From positions 1 through 55,022 of the forward strand of contig JAIPAR010000002.1 in the NCBI GenBank assembly GCA_021739985.1: a stretch of 55,022 nt of DNA. The letters are read 5' to 3'. This DNA is from Bacteroidales bacterium (GTDB lineage Bacteria; Bacteroidota; Bacteroidia; Bacteroidales; M50B96). The stretch's first letter is position 1. Each line of letters begins with the position of its first letter. The position numbers and the translations under genes were made by a program. Below the pieces are notes generated by a model. That model was given only the letters and a program-made list of their open reading frames with translations. It was not told the origin of the DNA and searched no databases. Shown here piece after piece: positions 1-10,223 of this stretch.

Positions 1-398
<398 letters not shown>

Positions 399-460
399 AC
401 GTACAAGCTTTGCTAACTTTTGATTTACATTTTTAATTGTCAATAAAATATTGAAAATCT

Positions 461-567
461 TCAGGTGACTATAGCATTGGGGTCCCACCTCTTCCCATCC
501 CGAACAGAGAAGTTAAGCCCAATCGCGCCGATGGTACTGCATTGTGGGAGAGTAGGTCGTCGCCGAC
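461..567 (+). rRNA. 5S ribosomal RNA
   Basis: Typical 5S sequence: tcaggtgactatagcattggggtcccacctcttcccatcccgaacagagaagttaagcccaatcgcgccgatggtactgcattgtgggagagtaggtcgtcgccgac. Lies directly after 23S. Ends approximate. Confidence 0.96.
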
Positions 568-571
568 TTTC

Positions 572-605
572 AAAAACCTCAGCGAAAGCTGAGGTTTTTT
601 TTTGC
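572..605 (+). terminator. Rho-independent terminator of the rRNA operon
   Basis: Perfect stem aaaaacctcagc / gctgaggttttt with gaaa loop followed by a T-run. Confidence 0.9.
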
Positions 606-657
606 CCTTTTCGCTAGTTTCATCTAATTTTAGCATTATTTTGTCGTTTATTTGACT

Positions 658-2481
658 ATGAAAAACTTATGTGCTTTGCTTCAACTTTCGCTTGCTTTTC
701 TCCTTCCCTGGAACAATTCCTTCGCTCAAACTAATCCCATTGACTCATCCCTGGTCTCAACTCAATTTCAACCGGATTTTAGATTACAAACAGACTCTAT
801 AACTGTATCTTCACTCCTTTTTTTTCAGCAACTTAGCCCTTCTGTTTACCCATTCCTACGTATCCAGGCAGGAAATGAAGGCCAACATTTAGCCCCCATT
901 TCTTTTTCATCCTTTTTAGGTACAAAATATTCTTCTTTTTCATCAGTTCCCCTGCATTCAGAATTACCAGCTTTCCGGCCAACGTTGACTTCAAAATGGC
1001 CATTTTCATTCATTGAGTATTATCAGGCCGGGGCTTCTGATGAAGCGTATCAAAAGCTTCGTGTTATCCACGCCAGACAAATTAATCCCAATTTAATCGC
1101 AGGATTTTCAGGGGGAACTCTTTCTTCTAAAGGATCGTTTGTTCATCAGGAAGCTAAACTGTATGATTTTACAATCTGGTCTCGATATAACCTAAATAAG
1201 TATTCACTCCATGTCTCCGGGGTTGTTAATTCTTCCAAAAACCAAGAAAACGGTGGCCTGGAATCAGATTCTCTTTTTATCAACCAACTATTTGATTCTC
1301 CTAAGTATGATTTGAACGTAAATCTTACGGATGCTCAACTTATTCAGCAAAACAAATCCTTATCTATTCTTAACCGGTTAAGTCTTGATAAAGATTCGAC
1401 TACTAGCAATCATACATTGAATTGGCTCCTCTTTTACACTCAATCTGATCGCTATTTCTCGGATGGTGGCTCTAATGAATTTTATTACCAATCTTTGGGT
1501 TTTGATTCACTAATTAATGCAGATTCTGCTTTTCATAAACAGGTAGGATCAACAATCGCTTATCAATTCCTGACCGATTCTTCATCCTTTTTGCATACGA
1601 TGCAACTGTCCACTAATTATGCCTATCAACAATTCCGACATCAAGTAGATACCTTTGTTTTTCATAATCTGGACGTGACAATCGATTTCGAACTAAAACC
1701 ATTCCAAGCGTTCTCCCTTAAGGCAAAAGCTTGTTATGTGTTATCAGGATGGCATCAGCATAATTATCAGTTGAATGCACATGTCCAAAAACTTTTCTCA
1801 AACCGTAGTTCCATCACGACAGGGATTCAGACTGAACGACAAAATCCCGATTTCCTGCTTATCCAACAACTTTCTACTTATTATGGAGTTGATTCTCTTT
1901 CTGCATGGGTTAATTCTTTCGCATTTGTTAATTGGTCAGATATTACTGACCGATTTCAGATTCGAGTTCAAGCAGGATTTGGAAGTAACTTTTGGTACTT
2001 TCAATCATTTGATAGCTTCCATTTTCAGGAGAATCCCATAATGTACGCAGAAGCAATGGCTTCGTATCGTACTCAGAAAAAATGGTTTCAATGGGACTCT
2101 AGAGTTCTAATTCAGGTAAACAAGTTAAGTGCTTACAGTCTTCCTGCCTGGCAATTGAACACACGCTTTGCGTTTAAAGGCTCCCTTTTTGAACATAAAG
2201 CTAAATTTCGTGCAGGAGCTGAGCTTTTTGTGAATGATGCTCACTATTTACCTTTTTATAATCCGGTATTAAGTCTATTTGGTCAGCAAAGCAATTATGA
2301 GCAGGCGATATATCCACTTGTAAATGTGTTTTTACTATTTGAGATAAAAACAGCGCAAGTTTATTTAAACTATGAAAACCTGACCGGGCTTCTATACCCT
2401 GAAAATCTTATGATTGCTTATCAATATCCATTCCCATTACCCAGATTTGGTTTTGGAATAAATTGGTTTGCTTTTGATTAA
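658..2481 (+). CDS. Putative outer-membrane porin-like beta-barrel protein
   Basis: ORF with signal peptide; aromatic-rich alternating beta-strand sequence ending in F (…YPFPLPRFGFGINWFAFD), typical of Bacteroidota 'putative porin' proteins. The track start (652) is a TTG; ATG at 658 is more likely. Confidence 0.6.
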   Translation: MKNLCALLQLSLAFLLPWNNSFAQTNPIDSSLVSTQFQPDFRLQTDSITVSSLLFFQQLSPSVYPFLRIQAGNEGQHLAPISFSSFLGTKYSSFSSVPLHSELPAFRPTLTSKWPFSFIEYYQAGASDEAYQKLRVIHARQINPNLIAGFSGGTLSSKGSFVHQEAKLYDFTIWSRYNLNKYSLHVSGVVNSSKNQENGGLESDSLFINQLFDSPKYDLNVNLTDAQLIQQNKSLSILNRLSLDKDSTTSNHTLNWLLFYTQSDRYFSDGGSNEFYYQSLGFDSLINADSAFHKQVGSTIAYQFLTDSSSFLHTMQLSTNYAYQQFRHQVDTFVFHNLDVTIDFELKPFQAFSLKAKACYVLSGWHQHNYQLNAHVQKLFSNRSSITTGIQTERQNPDFLLIQQLSTYYGVDSLSAWVNSFAFVNWSDITDRFQIRVQAGFGSNFWYFQSFDSFHFQENPIMYAEAMASYRTQKKWFQWDSRVLIQVNKLSAYSLPAWQLNTRFAFKGSLFEHKAKFRAGAELFVNDAHYLPFYNPVLSLFGQQSNYEQAIYPLVNVFLLFEIKTAQVYLNYENLTGLLYPENLMIAYQYPFPLPRFGFGINWFAFD

Positions 2482-2582
2482 AACTAAGTGTTTAATAATC
2501 AAGACAATCTGTTTAATTCTTCAAAGAATTGTTAAAAAAATGTGTTTTAAAACAATTTCTATAATAATATCAAAAGAGGTGT

Positions 2583-2733
2583 TATCTTTGTAACGAATGC
2601 TTGTTAAATAAATCAACAGATAAAACTTAAATAGAAGATTTTAGTGATTTTCTATTTCAAAATATAGGGGGATAGTAAGTTCTCGACTTACTAATAGGGG
2701 GTTATGGACATTCGTCCATGCCCCTTTCTTTTT
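2583..2733 (+). ncRNA. Candidate small RNA gene (promoter-like -7, three hairpins, terminator)
   Basis: TATCTTTG (2583-2590) matches the Bacteroidota -7 consensus TAnnTTTG. Stems at 2629-2638/2648-2657 and 2673-2680/2686-2693, and a final stem 2696-2709/2714-2725 followed by tttcttttt. Lies between two convergent genes. Confidence 0.4.
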
Positions 2734-2742
2734 GCTAATCGG

Positions 2743-3417
2743 TTATCTGGATTGCTTAATTTGAGCAGGCTTATCCCCGAATACATTGTATTTTTTCAAC
2801 ATCTGTTCCATTTCGCTGATAATCATGGCTGTTGCACCCCATATATGATACTCACCGATTTGATAATATGGAACGATTACTTCCTTCCCATCTTTTAGGA
2901 ATATTTTCTCTTTTTTGTTTATATCATCAAACAAGTCATTAATGGAACATTCGATGATTCCTGCAACTTCAAGTGAGTTAGGTATGAAATCAGGTACTTG
3001 ATTAAGGCAGGCTACAAAAGGCTGGATATAATATCGACTCGCCGGAATAAACAAAGAGCTTAATTCTCCTGCCAGATTTTTTAAATCGCAATGGATGTTT
3101 AACTCTTCTCGAGCTTCCCGACATGCTGTTTCATATAATAGTACATCTTCAGGCTCATATTTTCCTCCAGGGAAACTGATTTGTCCACTGTGAACCGTTT
3201 TATCAATAGTTCGTATCATGAAACAAGTAAACCATTCATTCCTGCGTGGATAGAGTGGAATTAATATTGCACTCAAAGTACTTTGTCCTCCTATCATTTC
3301 AGGCTTGTGCAGCCTATTTGATGGAGCCATACGTTTTTGAGCTTTAAACCCGGGAAGTGTTCTGGCTAAGGCAAAGGCTACCTGTTCAGGGATGGTATAT
3401 TGTTCCGGCATGTTCAT
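2743..3417 (-). CDS. Nudix hydrolase, CoA pyrophosphatase-like
   Basis: Nudix box in FPGGKYEPEDVLLYETACREAREELNIH. Confidence 0.85.
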   Translation of the reverse strand: MNMPEQYTIPEQVAFALARTLPGFKAQKRMAPSNRLHKPEMIGGQSTLSAILIPLYPRRNEWFTCFMIRTIDKTVHSGQISFPGGKYEPEDVLLYETACREAREELNIHCDLKNLAGELSSLFIPASRYYIQPFVACLNQVPDFIPNSLEVAGIIECSINDLFDDINKKEKIFLKDGKEVIVPYYQIGEYHIWGATAMIISEMEQMLKKYNVFGDKPAQIKQSR

Positions 3418-3447
3418 GCAACTAATGTAAACAATATTTTTTTAAAG

Positions 3448-3485
3448 ATAAAAAAAACGCTGCTATCAAATTGATAACAGCGTTT
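3448..3485 (-). terminator. Rho-independent terminator of the ECF sigma operon
   Basis: Minus strand aaacgctgttatcaa-ttt..-ttgatagcagcgttt (one G.U pair) followed by a T-run. Confidence 0.85.
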
Positions 3486-3505
3486 CAACTATTTGTTATG
3501 GATTA

Positions 3506-4054
3506 TTAATCCTCAAGCATCATGCAAGGGCGGTCTTCAAAGTCCTGATTACGACCCATTCTCCCTTTGTTTCCCCTGCCATTTTTTATGCCTTTCCCAT
3601 TTTTCATTCCTTTTCCGCTGGCTAGTCTGGAGTCAAACAATATACGTTGCTCTTCTGTAAGGAGTTCACGAATGGATAAATGTACCTGGCTTCTTTTCTT
3701 GGCAATTTGTACTTTTAGCGCTCCTATAGCGTCAATTTGTGCATCAATTTCCTTTACATTTGGACTATCCATTGTTTGTAAACTGATTAAACGCGCTTTT
3801 TTTTCACGAAGTTGATTCTTTAATTGAATCATTTCCTTCTGATGATTTAGCTGAATGGTTTTGATTTTCGCTTTCTGATCGTCGCTTAGACTATCAAAAA
3901 AAGGATGGTCCTGATCAATTCGTGCCGTCCCGGGCCTATCATTGTCTAAATTACGATTTCCTCTCATACCGGGCTGGCTAAATGCACTGAGGGAAGTAAC
4001 TAGAATGGCCATTATCAATAGCATTCCGGCTAGATTTTTAACTTGGGTTTTCAT
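3506..4054 (-). CDS. Spy/CpxP-like periplasmic protein
   Basis: Signal peptide; FFDSLSDDQKAKIKTIQLNHQKEMIQLKNQLREKKARLISLQ and LLTEEQRILFDSRL resemble LTxxQ motifs. Confidence 0.65.
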   Translation of the reverse strand: MKTQVKNLAGMLLIMAILVTSLSAFSQPGMRGNRNLDNDRPGTARIDQDHPFFDSLSDDQKAKIKTIQLNHQKEMIQLKNQLREKKARLISLQTMDSPNVKEIDAQIDAIGALKVQIAKKRSQVHLSIRELLTEEQRILFDSRLASGKGMKNGKGIKNGRGNKGRMGRNQDFEDRPCMMLED

Positions 4055-4066
4055 GGTGTGATTTAA

Positions 4067-4651
4067 TTAGTTTAACTTATTACGGTTGGGTCTATTTTGT
4101 CTGTTTTCTCTATTATCATGTCTATTCCGAAAAGCTTTTGGAGAATCAGGCCGACCAGATCTCCTTTCCTGGATAAACATCTCATCGAATAATCCTCTTA
4201 ATCTTTCTTTTTGAGTCTCGTCACAATAACTCGCAAGTCTTAAGAAATGATTGAGTTTTAGTTTTTCAATTTGATTATGATATTGAATGATTTTTTCATG
4301 CCGGAGATGAATCTGCTGACTATCTTCAGGTTGATCAAAAATCAAATTAAAAATGTGCTCGTTTTCAAAGGAAATAGAATCTCTCAAGCTACGCATACTA
4401 CTAAAATGTGATATTCTCTCTTCCTTAAATAATTGAACTTGCTCATCATTCAAATCCAGTTCATTTATTAAGAAACGGGTATTTCTTTCGAGTATAGCCG
4501 GTGGTTCCTGGGAAGGATTTGGTTGGTTTAATGGTTGGATAGGATTAAGTCTTGGATAGAACATCCAGATGCTTCCAATTGAAATTACATTAATAACAAT
4601 TAAAAGGAGAATGATCCACTTATAGATTTTCGTATTATTGAAGTAATTCAT
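4067..4651 (-). CDS. Membrane-anchored periplasmic CpxP/CnrX-like protein
   Basis: N-terminal TM segment; ELDLNDEQVQLFKEERISHFSSMRSLRDSISFENEHIFNLIF is typical of heavy-metal-sensor/CpxP-type helical proteins. Confidence 0.55.
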   Translation of the reverse strand: MNYFNNTKIYKWIILLLIVINVISIGSIWMFYPRLNPIQPLNQPNPSQEPPAILERNTRFLINELDLNDEQVQLFKEERISHFSSMRSLRDSISFENEHIFNLIFDQPEDSQQIHLRHEKIIQYHNQIEKLKLNHFLRLASYCDETQKERLRGLFDEMFIQERRSGRPDSPKAFRNRHDNRENRQNRPNRNKLN

Positions 4652-4657
4652 GGCTTT

Positions 4658-4972
4658 TTATTCTAGGGTTGCTACATAATCATCTTCCACATCAAAATAC
4701 TCAGACGCCAATGTGGTAAGTTCGTTTTGCCGCTTGTTTTCATTGGCCTGATTAAATGAAATAATCATGACGAAACTGTTGACTGTCATCAGCAATATAA
4801 ATAGACTGATTACCAGGCTGCGGCTTTGAAAAAGTGTGGGTTTATGATTAGTATGAAGTTTTTCTTCAATCGAATCATACAAATCTCCGGTGAACTGATA
4901 ATGTTGCGGATTATCAAGCAACGAAAGAATGTCTTCCGTTTGCTTCCTTGTATGGTTTGCTTGAGATTTCAT
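4658..4972 (-). CDS. Small single-TM protein, candidate anti-sigma factor
   Basis: 104 aa, cytosolic N-terminus then one TM (SLVISLFILLMTVNSFVMIISF), located directly downstream of an ECF sigma gene. Confidence 0.4.
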   Translation of the reverse strand: MKSQANHTRKQTEDILSLLDNPQHYQFTGDLYDSIEEKLHTNHKPTLFQSRSLVISLFILLMTVNSFVMIISFNQANENKRQNELTTLASEYFDVEDDYVATLE

Positions 4973-5072
4973 AATTTAATAGACGTTTCTAATTTGGAAA
5001 ACTTTCATTCGTTTACTCTTTTTAAGGATTCTTCCTTGGTGTCAATTTATTGTTTGTTTGGTTTAATTCTGC

Positions 5073-5651
5073 CTATGTTAAATATTGATACTTGGAAATT
5101 AGAATTTCTTTTAGGTTTTTCTTGGATCGATGAATAAGTGATTCAACGGATTGAAGCGAAGTTTCCATGATTTCAGCAATTTCCCGGGCACTTAAGTCTT
5201 CAAATTTATTTAGGGTTAATGCAATCCGCTGATTTTCTGGTAATTTCTGGATAGCCTCATGTAGGATTTTGTGTTTTTCTGTTAATTCTAATTCTTCTTG
5301 CTTATTTAGGTCAACAGACGGAATAGGGATTTCTTTATCTTTGAATGGGTTGAGAAGCGGAATCAGATTTTGGATTCTTTTTTTTCGATTTTGCTTTCGA
5401 AGATGGTCGAGAGATTTGTTAATACTGATGCGATAAATCCAGGTACTTATTTCTGATTCTTGTTTGAACGTTGAAACAGAGCGAAATATCTCAATAAAAA
5501 CTTCCTGGGCAATGTCTTCAGCATCTTTTTCATTTTTCACAAAACCATAGCAAGTCCCGACTACTTTATGCTGATACGACTCAATAAGTTTTTTAAAAGC
5601 CAGCCTGTTTCCTGCTTTTAGCTCATCAATTAGCTTAGTCGTATCTTTCAT
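5073..5651 (-). CDS. RNA polymerase ECF-type sigma-70 factor
   Basis: Sigma-70 region 2 (DAEDIAQEVFIEIFRSVSTFKQESEISTWIYRISINKSLDHLRKQNRKKR) and region 4 (LPENQRIALTLNKFEDLSAREIAEIMETSLQSVESLIHRSKKNLK). Confidence 0.95.
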   Translation of the reverse strand: MKDTTKLIDELKAGNRLAFKKLIESYQHKVVGTCYGFVKNEKDAEDIAQEVFIEIFRSVSTFKQESEISTWIYRISINKSLDHLRKQNRKKRIQNLIPLLNPFKDKEIPIPSVDLNKQEELELTEKHKILHEAIQKLPENQRIALTLNKFEDLSAREIAEIMETSLQSVESLIHRSKKNLKEILISKYQYLT

Positions 5652-5779
5652 ATAAAATCAACTAATGACCATTAGACGCCCCGAAATACCAAAACTTGTG
5701 AGATGGGTGTGAAAACATGTTAAAATTGGGAAAAATTAGCAAAAAAAAAGAGTGTCAGTTGGATGACACTCATTGAAGT

Positions 5780-5853
5780 GGGCGATACTAGGCTCGAACT
5801 AGTGACCCCCTGCTTGTAAGGCAGGTGCTCTGAACCGACTGAGCTAATCGCCC
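5780..5853 (-). tRNA. tRNA-Val (anticodon TAC)
   Basis: Cloverleaf read on minus strand: GGGCGATTAGCTCAGTCGGTTCAGAGCACCTGCCTTACAAGCAGGGGGTCACTAGTTCGAGCCTAGTATCGCCC; anticodon loop CTTACAA. Confidence 0.95.
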
Positions 5854-5868
5854 TTATTAAAAGCGCTG

Positions 5869-5899
5869 CAAAGATAGATTTCTTTTTTTTACTTCCAAA
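5869..5899 (-). promoter_or_regulatory. Promoter of tRNA-Val (Bacteroidota -33/-7 type)
   Basis: Minus strand TTTG - N19 - TATCTTTG, an exact match to TTTG-N19-TAnnTTTG, about 15 nt upstream of the tRNA 5' end. Confidence 0.75.
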
Positions 5900-6026
5900 T
5901 AGCTTAGCAATCTTTTCCGTATTTTTTTCTATGAAATTTTAGCAGGAGGCATATTCTCGACTAATAGTCAGAAGAAGCAGTTTATCAGTATAAGGGAGGA
6001 TAATGTTAACCTATTGGATGTTTAAT

Positions 6027-7328
6027 TTATTCCTCTCTCAAGTATTCGCTTAGAAAATCTGCAACTACAAAAGTAGATCCTCCAATATAAATTAAATCAT
6101 TTGGTTTTGCCTGTTTGATAGCTGAATGATATCCAGCCAGGACTGTTTCAAAACAAGAACCTTGCAATCCCAGTTTGCTTGCAAAATCTGCCAACTCGAA
6201 ACTATTCAGCGATCGCGGCACAGATGATTTAACGAAGTAGTAGTTAGCCTTTTCCGGTAACAACTGTAATATATGGAACACATCTTTATCATTAACCATT
6301 CCAAATATAATGTGCAGCTTTTCAAATGATAAGGATTTTATTTGAGCAAGTACAGCCTGAAGCCCTGCTTCATTGTGCCCTGTATCACAAAGTACAGTGG
6401 GAGATTCCTGTATGATTTCCCAACGTCCCATGAAGCCAGTGTTTCTTTTCACATACTGAATCCCTTCAATAAAGTGCTCTGATTTTAAATTAAATTTGGT
6501 TTTCAATAAATTATAAGCTTGAAATACCGTGCTTAAGTTTTTCTCCTGGTAGCTACCACCAAGTTCGCTAATCCCTTCCATCATTATCCCGTTTTCTCCC
6601 TGAATCTGGTATTGATAAGAGAAAATGCCTGTCTTTATCAAAACGGTCTGCCAGGTTTCAGACGCAAATTGAATAGGAGATTGTTTAAGTTTTGCCTTTT
6701 CAAGGAATACTTTTTCCGTTTGAGGATGATACTCACCAATTACAACAGGTGTATGCGGCTTAATAATTCCTGCTTTTTCGCCGGCTATCTCTTCAAGGCT
6801 CACACCCAGAAACTGCGTATGGTCGAGTGAAATATTGGTGATAATGGATAATTCCGGAGAAATTATATTGGTTGAGTCCAGTCTTCCTCCCATGCCAACT
6901 TCTATGATGGCAATTTCTACAGCTTCTTTTCTGAAAAAATCAAATGCCAAGGCTACTGACATTTCAAAAAAACTAGGCTTAATATGTTGAATAAATGATG
7001 AATGGTCCTCCAAAAATTGCACAACTGCTTCTTTGGGGATTTTATGTCCGTTCACACGAATTCGCTCCCGGAAGTCAACAAGGTGTGGACTTGTATATAA
7101 TCCGGTTTTATATCCGGCAGTTTGAAAAATGGAGGCCAGGAAATGGCTGACCGAACCTTTTCCATTCGTCCCGGCAACATGAATGGTTTTGAACTGCTGG
7201 TGAGGATGATTCAAATAGTCATCCAAAGCAAGTGTATTGTCAAGATTGTTTTTATATGCTTCTTTTCCAATACGATGAAACATTGGTAACTGACTGTACA
7301 TGAAGTCTAAAGCATCTTGATAGGTCAT
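6027..7328 (-). CDS. folC: Bifunctional folylpolyglutamate synthase/dihydrofolate synthase
   Basis: HVAGTNGKGSVSHFLASIFQTAGYKTGLYTSPHLVDFRERIRVNG and AIIEVGMGGRLDSTNII are hallmark FolC motifs. Confidence 0.95.
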   Translation of the reverse strand: MTYQDALDFMYSQLPMFHRIGKEAYKNNLDNTLALDDYLNHPHQQFKTIHVAGTNGKGSVSHFLASIFQTAGYKTGLYTSPHLVDFRERIRVNGHKIPKEAVVQFLEDHSSFIQHIKPSFFEMSVALAFDFFRKEAVEIAIIEVGMGGRLDSTNIISPELSIITNISLDHTQFLGVSLEEIAGEKAGIIKPHTPVVIGEYHPQTEKVFLEKAKLKQSPIQFASETWQTVLIKTGIFSYQYQIQGENGIMMEGISELGGSYQEKNLSTVFQAYNLLKTKFNLKSEHFIEGIQYVKRNTGFMGRWEIIQESPTVLCDTGHNEAGLQAVLAQIKSLSFEKLHIIFGMVNDKDVFHILQLLPEKANYYFVKSSVPRSLNSFELADFASKLGLQGSCFETVLAGYHSAIKQAKPNDLIYIGGSTFVVADFLSEYLREE

Positions 7329-7419
7329 TTTTCTAAGGCAATAATAATCGACTTTTATTCGGCAGCAGATAATTAAAATGTAAAAGCAAATTTTGCGTGA
7401 AAGTAAGAAAGCGGAGGAT

Positions 7420-7457
7420 AAAAAAAAAGAGGTTAATTCTGTGAAGAACTAACCTCT
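7420..7457 (-). terminator. Rho-independent terminator of the sdhCAB operon
   Basis: Minus strand agaggttagttct-tcac-agaattaacctct followed by a T-run. Confidence 0.8.
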
Positions 7458-7481
7458 GTAAGAAAAGTGCATTTTCAATAT

Positions 7482-8225
7482 TTAGTCTTGCAGTTTAGCT
7501 TTTAGGAATTCACGATTAAATCGCGCGATGTGAGCGATGGAGATGCCTTTGGGGCATTCTGCTTCACAGGCTCCGGTATTTGAGCAATTGCCAAAGCCAA
7601 GTTCGTCCATTTTGGCAACCATTGCTTTTGCTCGTCTTTGTGCTTCCACTTTGCCTTGAGGCAATAAGGCCAATTGAGATACTTTTGCTGAAACAAAAAG
7701 CATGGCGGAGGAGTTTTTACAGGTAGCCACACAAGCTCCGCAACCAATGCAGGCTGCAGCATCCATTGCTTCATCAGCATCAGCTTTCGGAATTGGGATT
7801 GCATTTGCATCAGGTATTCCTCCTGTATTGACAGAGACAAATCCTCCGGCTTGTAGAATCTTGTCAAACGCACTCCGATCGACCATCAAATCTTTGATAA
7901 CCGGGAATGCAGCAGCTCTCCAGGGCTCTATGGTGATAGTCTCTCCATGGCTGAATTTCCGCATGTGTAATTGACAGGTTGTCACTAATTCATCGGGTCC
8001 ATGTGCGCGACCATTGATATATAAGCTACACATTCCGCAAATTCCCTCCCGGCAATCGTGATCGAATGCCACGGGTTCAATGTTTTGTTGAATAAGCTGT
8101 TCGTTTAATACGTCCAGCATCTCAAGGAATGATGAATCCTTAGAAACATTTTTGATGGTATATGTTTCGAATTTTCCTTTGGTCCCGGCATCTTTCTGAC
8201 GCCATACTTTTAAAGTCAAATCCAT
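7482..8225 (-). CDS. sdhB: Succinate dehydrogenase/fumarate reductase iron-sulfur subunit
   Basis: [19 protein letters not shown] (2Fe-2S) and [11 protein letters not shown] … [15 protein letters not shown] clusters. Confidence 0.96.
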   Translation of the reverse strand: MDLTLKVWRQKDAGTKGKFETYTIKNVSKDSSFLEMLDVLNEQLIQQNIEPVAFDHDCREGICGMCSLYINGRAHGPDELVTTCQLHMRKFSHGETITIEPWRAAAFPVIKDLMVDRSAFDKILQAGGFVSVNTGGIPDANAIPIPKADADEAMDAAACIGCGACVATCKNSSAMLFVSAKVSQLALLPQGKVEAQRRAKAMVAKMDELGFGNCSNTGACEAECPKGISIAHIARFNREFLKAKLQD

Positions 8226-8263
8226 TTTTTTTCTATTTAAGTGATTAAAAATTGCAGTCCGGA

Positions 8264-10204
8264 TTATTTATAATTACGTTGTTTAACCTCGATATTTTCG
8301 TAGATTAAATCTTCTTTGAGCAGTACAGGATCAGTTTCATTTCCCATAAATTTCCAGGCTGCTACATATTTGAATGTATCATCGTAACGCAAGGCTTCTC
8401 CATCAGGCGTTTGAAATTCTTCTCTGAAGTGTCCGCCGCAAGATTCTTCCCGATGCAATGCATCAATGGCCATCAATTCGCCTAATTCTATAAAATCAGC
8501 AACCCGATTTGCTTTTTCAAGTTCAATATTCATGCTTTCCGGGTTTCCGGGGATACGTAAATCAGACCAGAATTCTTTGCGCAAAGCTTTAATTTCTTCG
8601 ATGGCCGTTTGAAGACTTTTTTTTGTACGGGACATTCCTACCTTATCCCACATGATTTTACCAAGTCGTTTATGGAAGGAATCAACAGATTGATTTCCTT
8701 TGACAGCCATCAGTTTTTCTATTTGTGCTTTGGCTTCTTTTTCAGTTTGAACAAATTCTTTAGAGTCCACGCTCATGCGGGGAGTGTGAATTTCAGAGGA
8801 CAAATAATGTTGAATCGTATAAGGTAATACAAAATATCCATCCGCAAGTCCTTGCATTAATGCGCTGGCTCCCAGTCGGTTTGCACCATGATCTGAGAAG
8901 TTTGCTTCGCCGATGGCAAATAAACCGGGAATCGAAGTTTGTAATTCATAGTCAACCCAAATTCCACCCATTGTGTAATGGATAGCCGGGTAAATCATCA
9001 TAGGAGTTTTGTAGGGATCTTCATCTACAATTTTTTCATACATCTGGAACAAATTGCCATAACGCTCTCTGATTTTATCAATCCCCAGGCGTTCAATGGC
9101 TGATTTAAAGTCCAGATATACAGCTAGTCCTGTGTTTCCAACGCCAAATCCGGCATCGCAACGTTCTTTAGCCGCACGTGAAGCCACATCGCGAGGAACC
9201 AGGTTCCCGAAAGCAGGATATCTTCTTTCCAAATAATAATCTCTCTCTTCTTCTTTAATATTTTCGGGTCTTAATTTGCCTTGGCGGATATTCTCGGCAT
9301 CTTGCTGATTTTTCGGTACCCAAATGCGACCATCGTTACGAAGACTTTCACTCATGAGGGTAAGTTTCGATTGAAATTCACCATGCACAGGGATGCACGT
9401 AGGATGAATTTGAACGAAACAAGGATTTCCAAAATGAGCACCACGCTTATAGGCTCGCCAGGCAGCACTTCCATTTGATCCCATTGCATTCGTTGAAAGG
9501 AAGAAAACGTTTCCATAGCCGCCGGTTGCAATTACGACAGCATGGCCAAAATGTTTTTCAATCTCTCCGGTAACCAGATTTCGAGTAATAATGCCTCGCG
9601 CTTTACCATCAACAAGGACCAAGTCAATCATCTCGGTACGATTGTACATTTTAACGGTTCCGGCAGCAATCTGGCGGTTTAATGCACCATAGGCTCCAAG
9701 CAGCAACTGCTGTCCGGTTTGACCACGTGCATAGAATGTTCGGGATACTTGAGCGCCTCCAAAAGAACGATTATCAAGTAATCCACCATATTCTCTGGCA
9801 AAAGGAACTCCTTGTGCAACGCATTGGTCAATAATACTTGAGCTCACTTCAGCAAGGCGATATACATTGGCTTCACGAGCCCGATAATCTCCTCCTTTAA
9901 TGGTATCATAAAATAAACGAAAAACGCTGTCCCCATCATTTGGATAGTTTTTGGCAGCATTGATACCTCCCTGAGCCGCAATACTATGTGCTCTTCGGGG
10001 ACTGTCCTGATAACAGAAATTCTTTACATTAAAGCCTAATTCGCCAAGACTAGCTGCTGCAGATGCACCCGCTAAGCCGGTGCCAACAACAATGATATCC
10101 AATTTACGCTTGTTGGCTGGATTAACCAAATTTTGGTGTGCTTTAAAATGGCTCCATTTTTCAGCTAAAGGGCCATGAGGTATTTTTGAATCTAAATTGC
10201 TCAT
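8264..10204 (-). CDS. sdhA: Succinate dehydrogenase/fumarate reductase flavoprotein subunit
   Basis: [107 protein letters not shown]. Confidence 0.97.
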   Translation of the reverse strand: MSNLDSKIPHGPLAEKWSHFKAHQNLVNPANKRKLDIIVVGTGLAGASAAASLGELGFNVKNFCYQDSPRRAHSIAAQGGINAAKNYPNDGDSVFRLFYDTIKGGDYRAREANVYRLAEVSSSIIDQCVAQGVPFAREYGGLLDNRSFGGAQVSRTFYARGQTGQQLLLGAYGALNRQIAAGTVKMYNRTEMIDLVLVDGKARGIITRNLVTGEIEKHFGHAVVIATGGYGNVFFLSTNAMGSNGSAAWRAYKRGAHFGNPCFVQIHPTCIPVHGEFQSKLTLMSESLRNDGRIWVPKNQQDAENIRQGKLRPENIKEEERDYYLERRYPAFGNLVPRDVASRAAKERCDAGFGVGNTGLAVYLDFKSAIERLGIDKIRERYGNLFQMYEKIVDEDPYKTPMMIYPAIHYTMGGIWVDYELQTSIPGLFAIGEANFSDHGANRLGASALMQGLADGYFVLPYTIQHYLSSEIHTPRMSVDSKEFVQTEKEAKAQIEKLMAVKGNQSVDSFHKRLGKIMWDKVGMSRTKKSLQTAIEEIKALRKEFWSDLRIPGNPESMNIELEKANRVADFIELGELMAIDALHREESCGGHFREEFQTPDGEALRYDDTFKYVAAWKFMGNETDPVLLKEDLIYENIEVKQRNYK

Positions 10205-10223
10205 ATTTCAATATTTAACAGTT

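Noticed and set aside
2704-2898. 64-aa ORF on plus strand
   Set aside because: Overlaps the Nudix gene antisense and the candidate sRNA terminator; no protein signature.
7502-7873. 123-aa ORF on minus strand
   Set aside because: Alternate frame within sdhB, which has clear Fe-S motifs.
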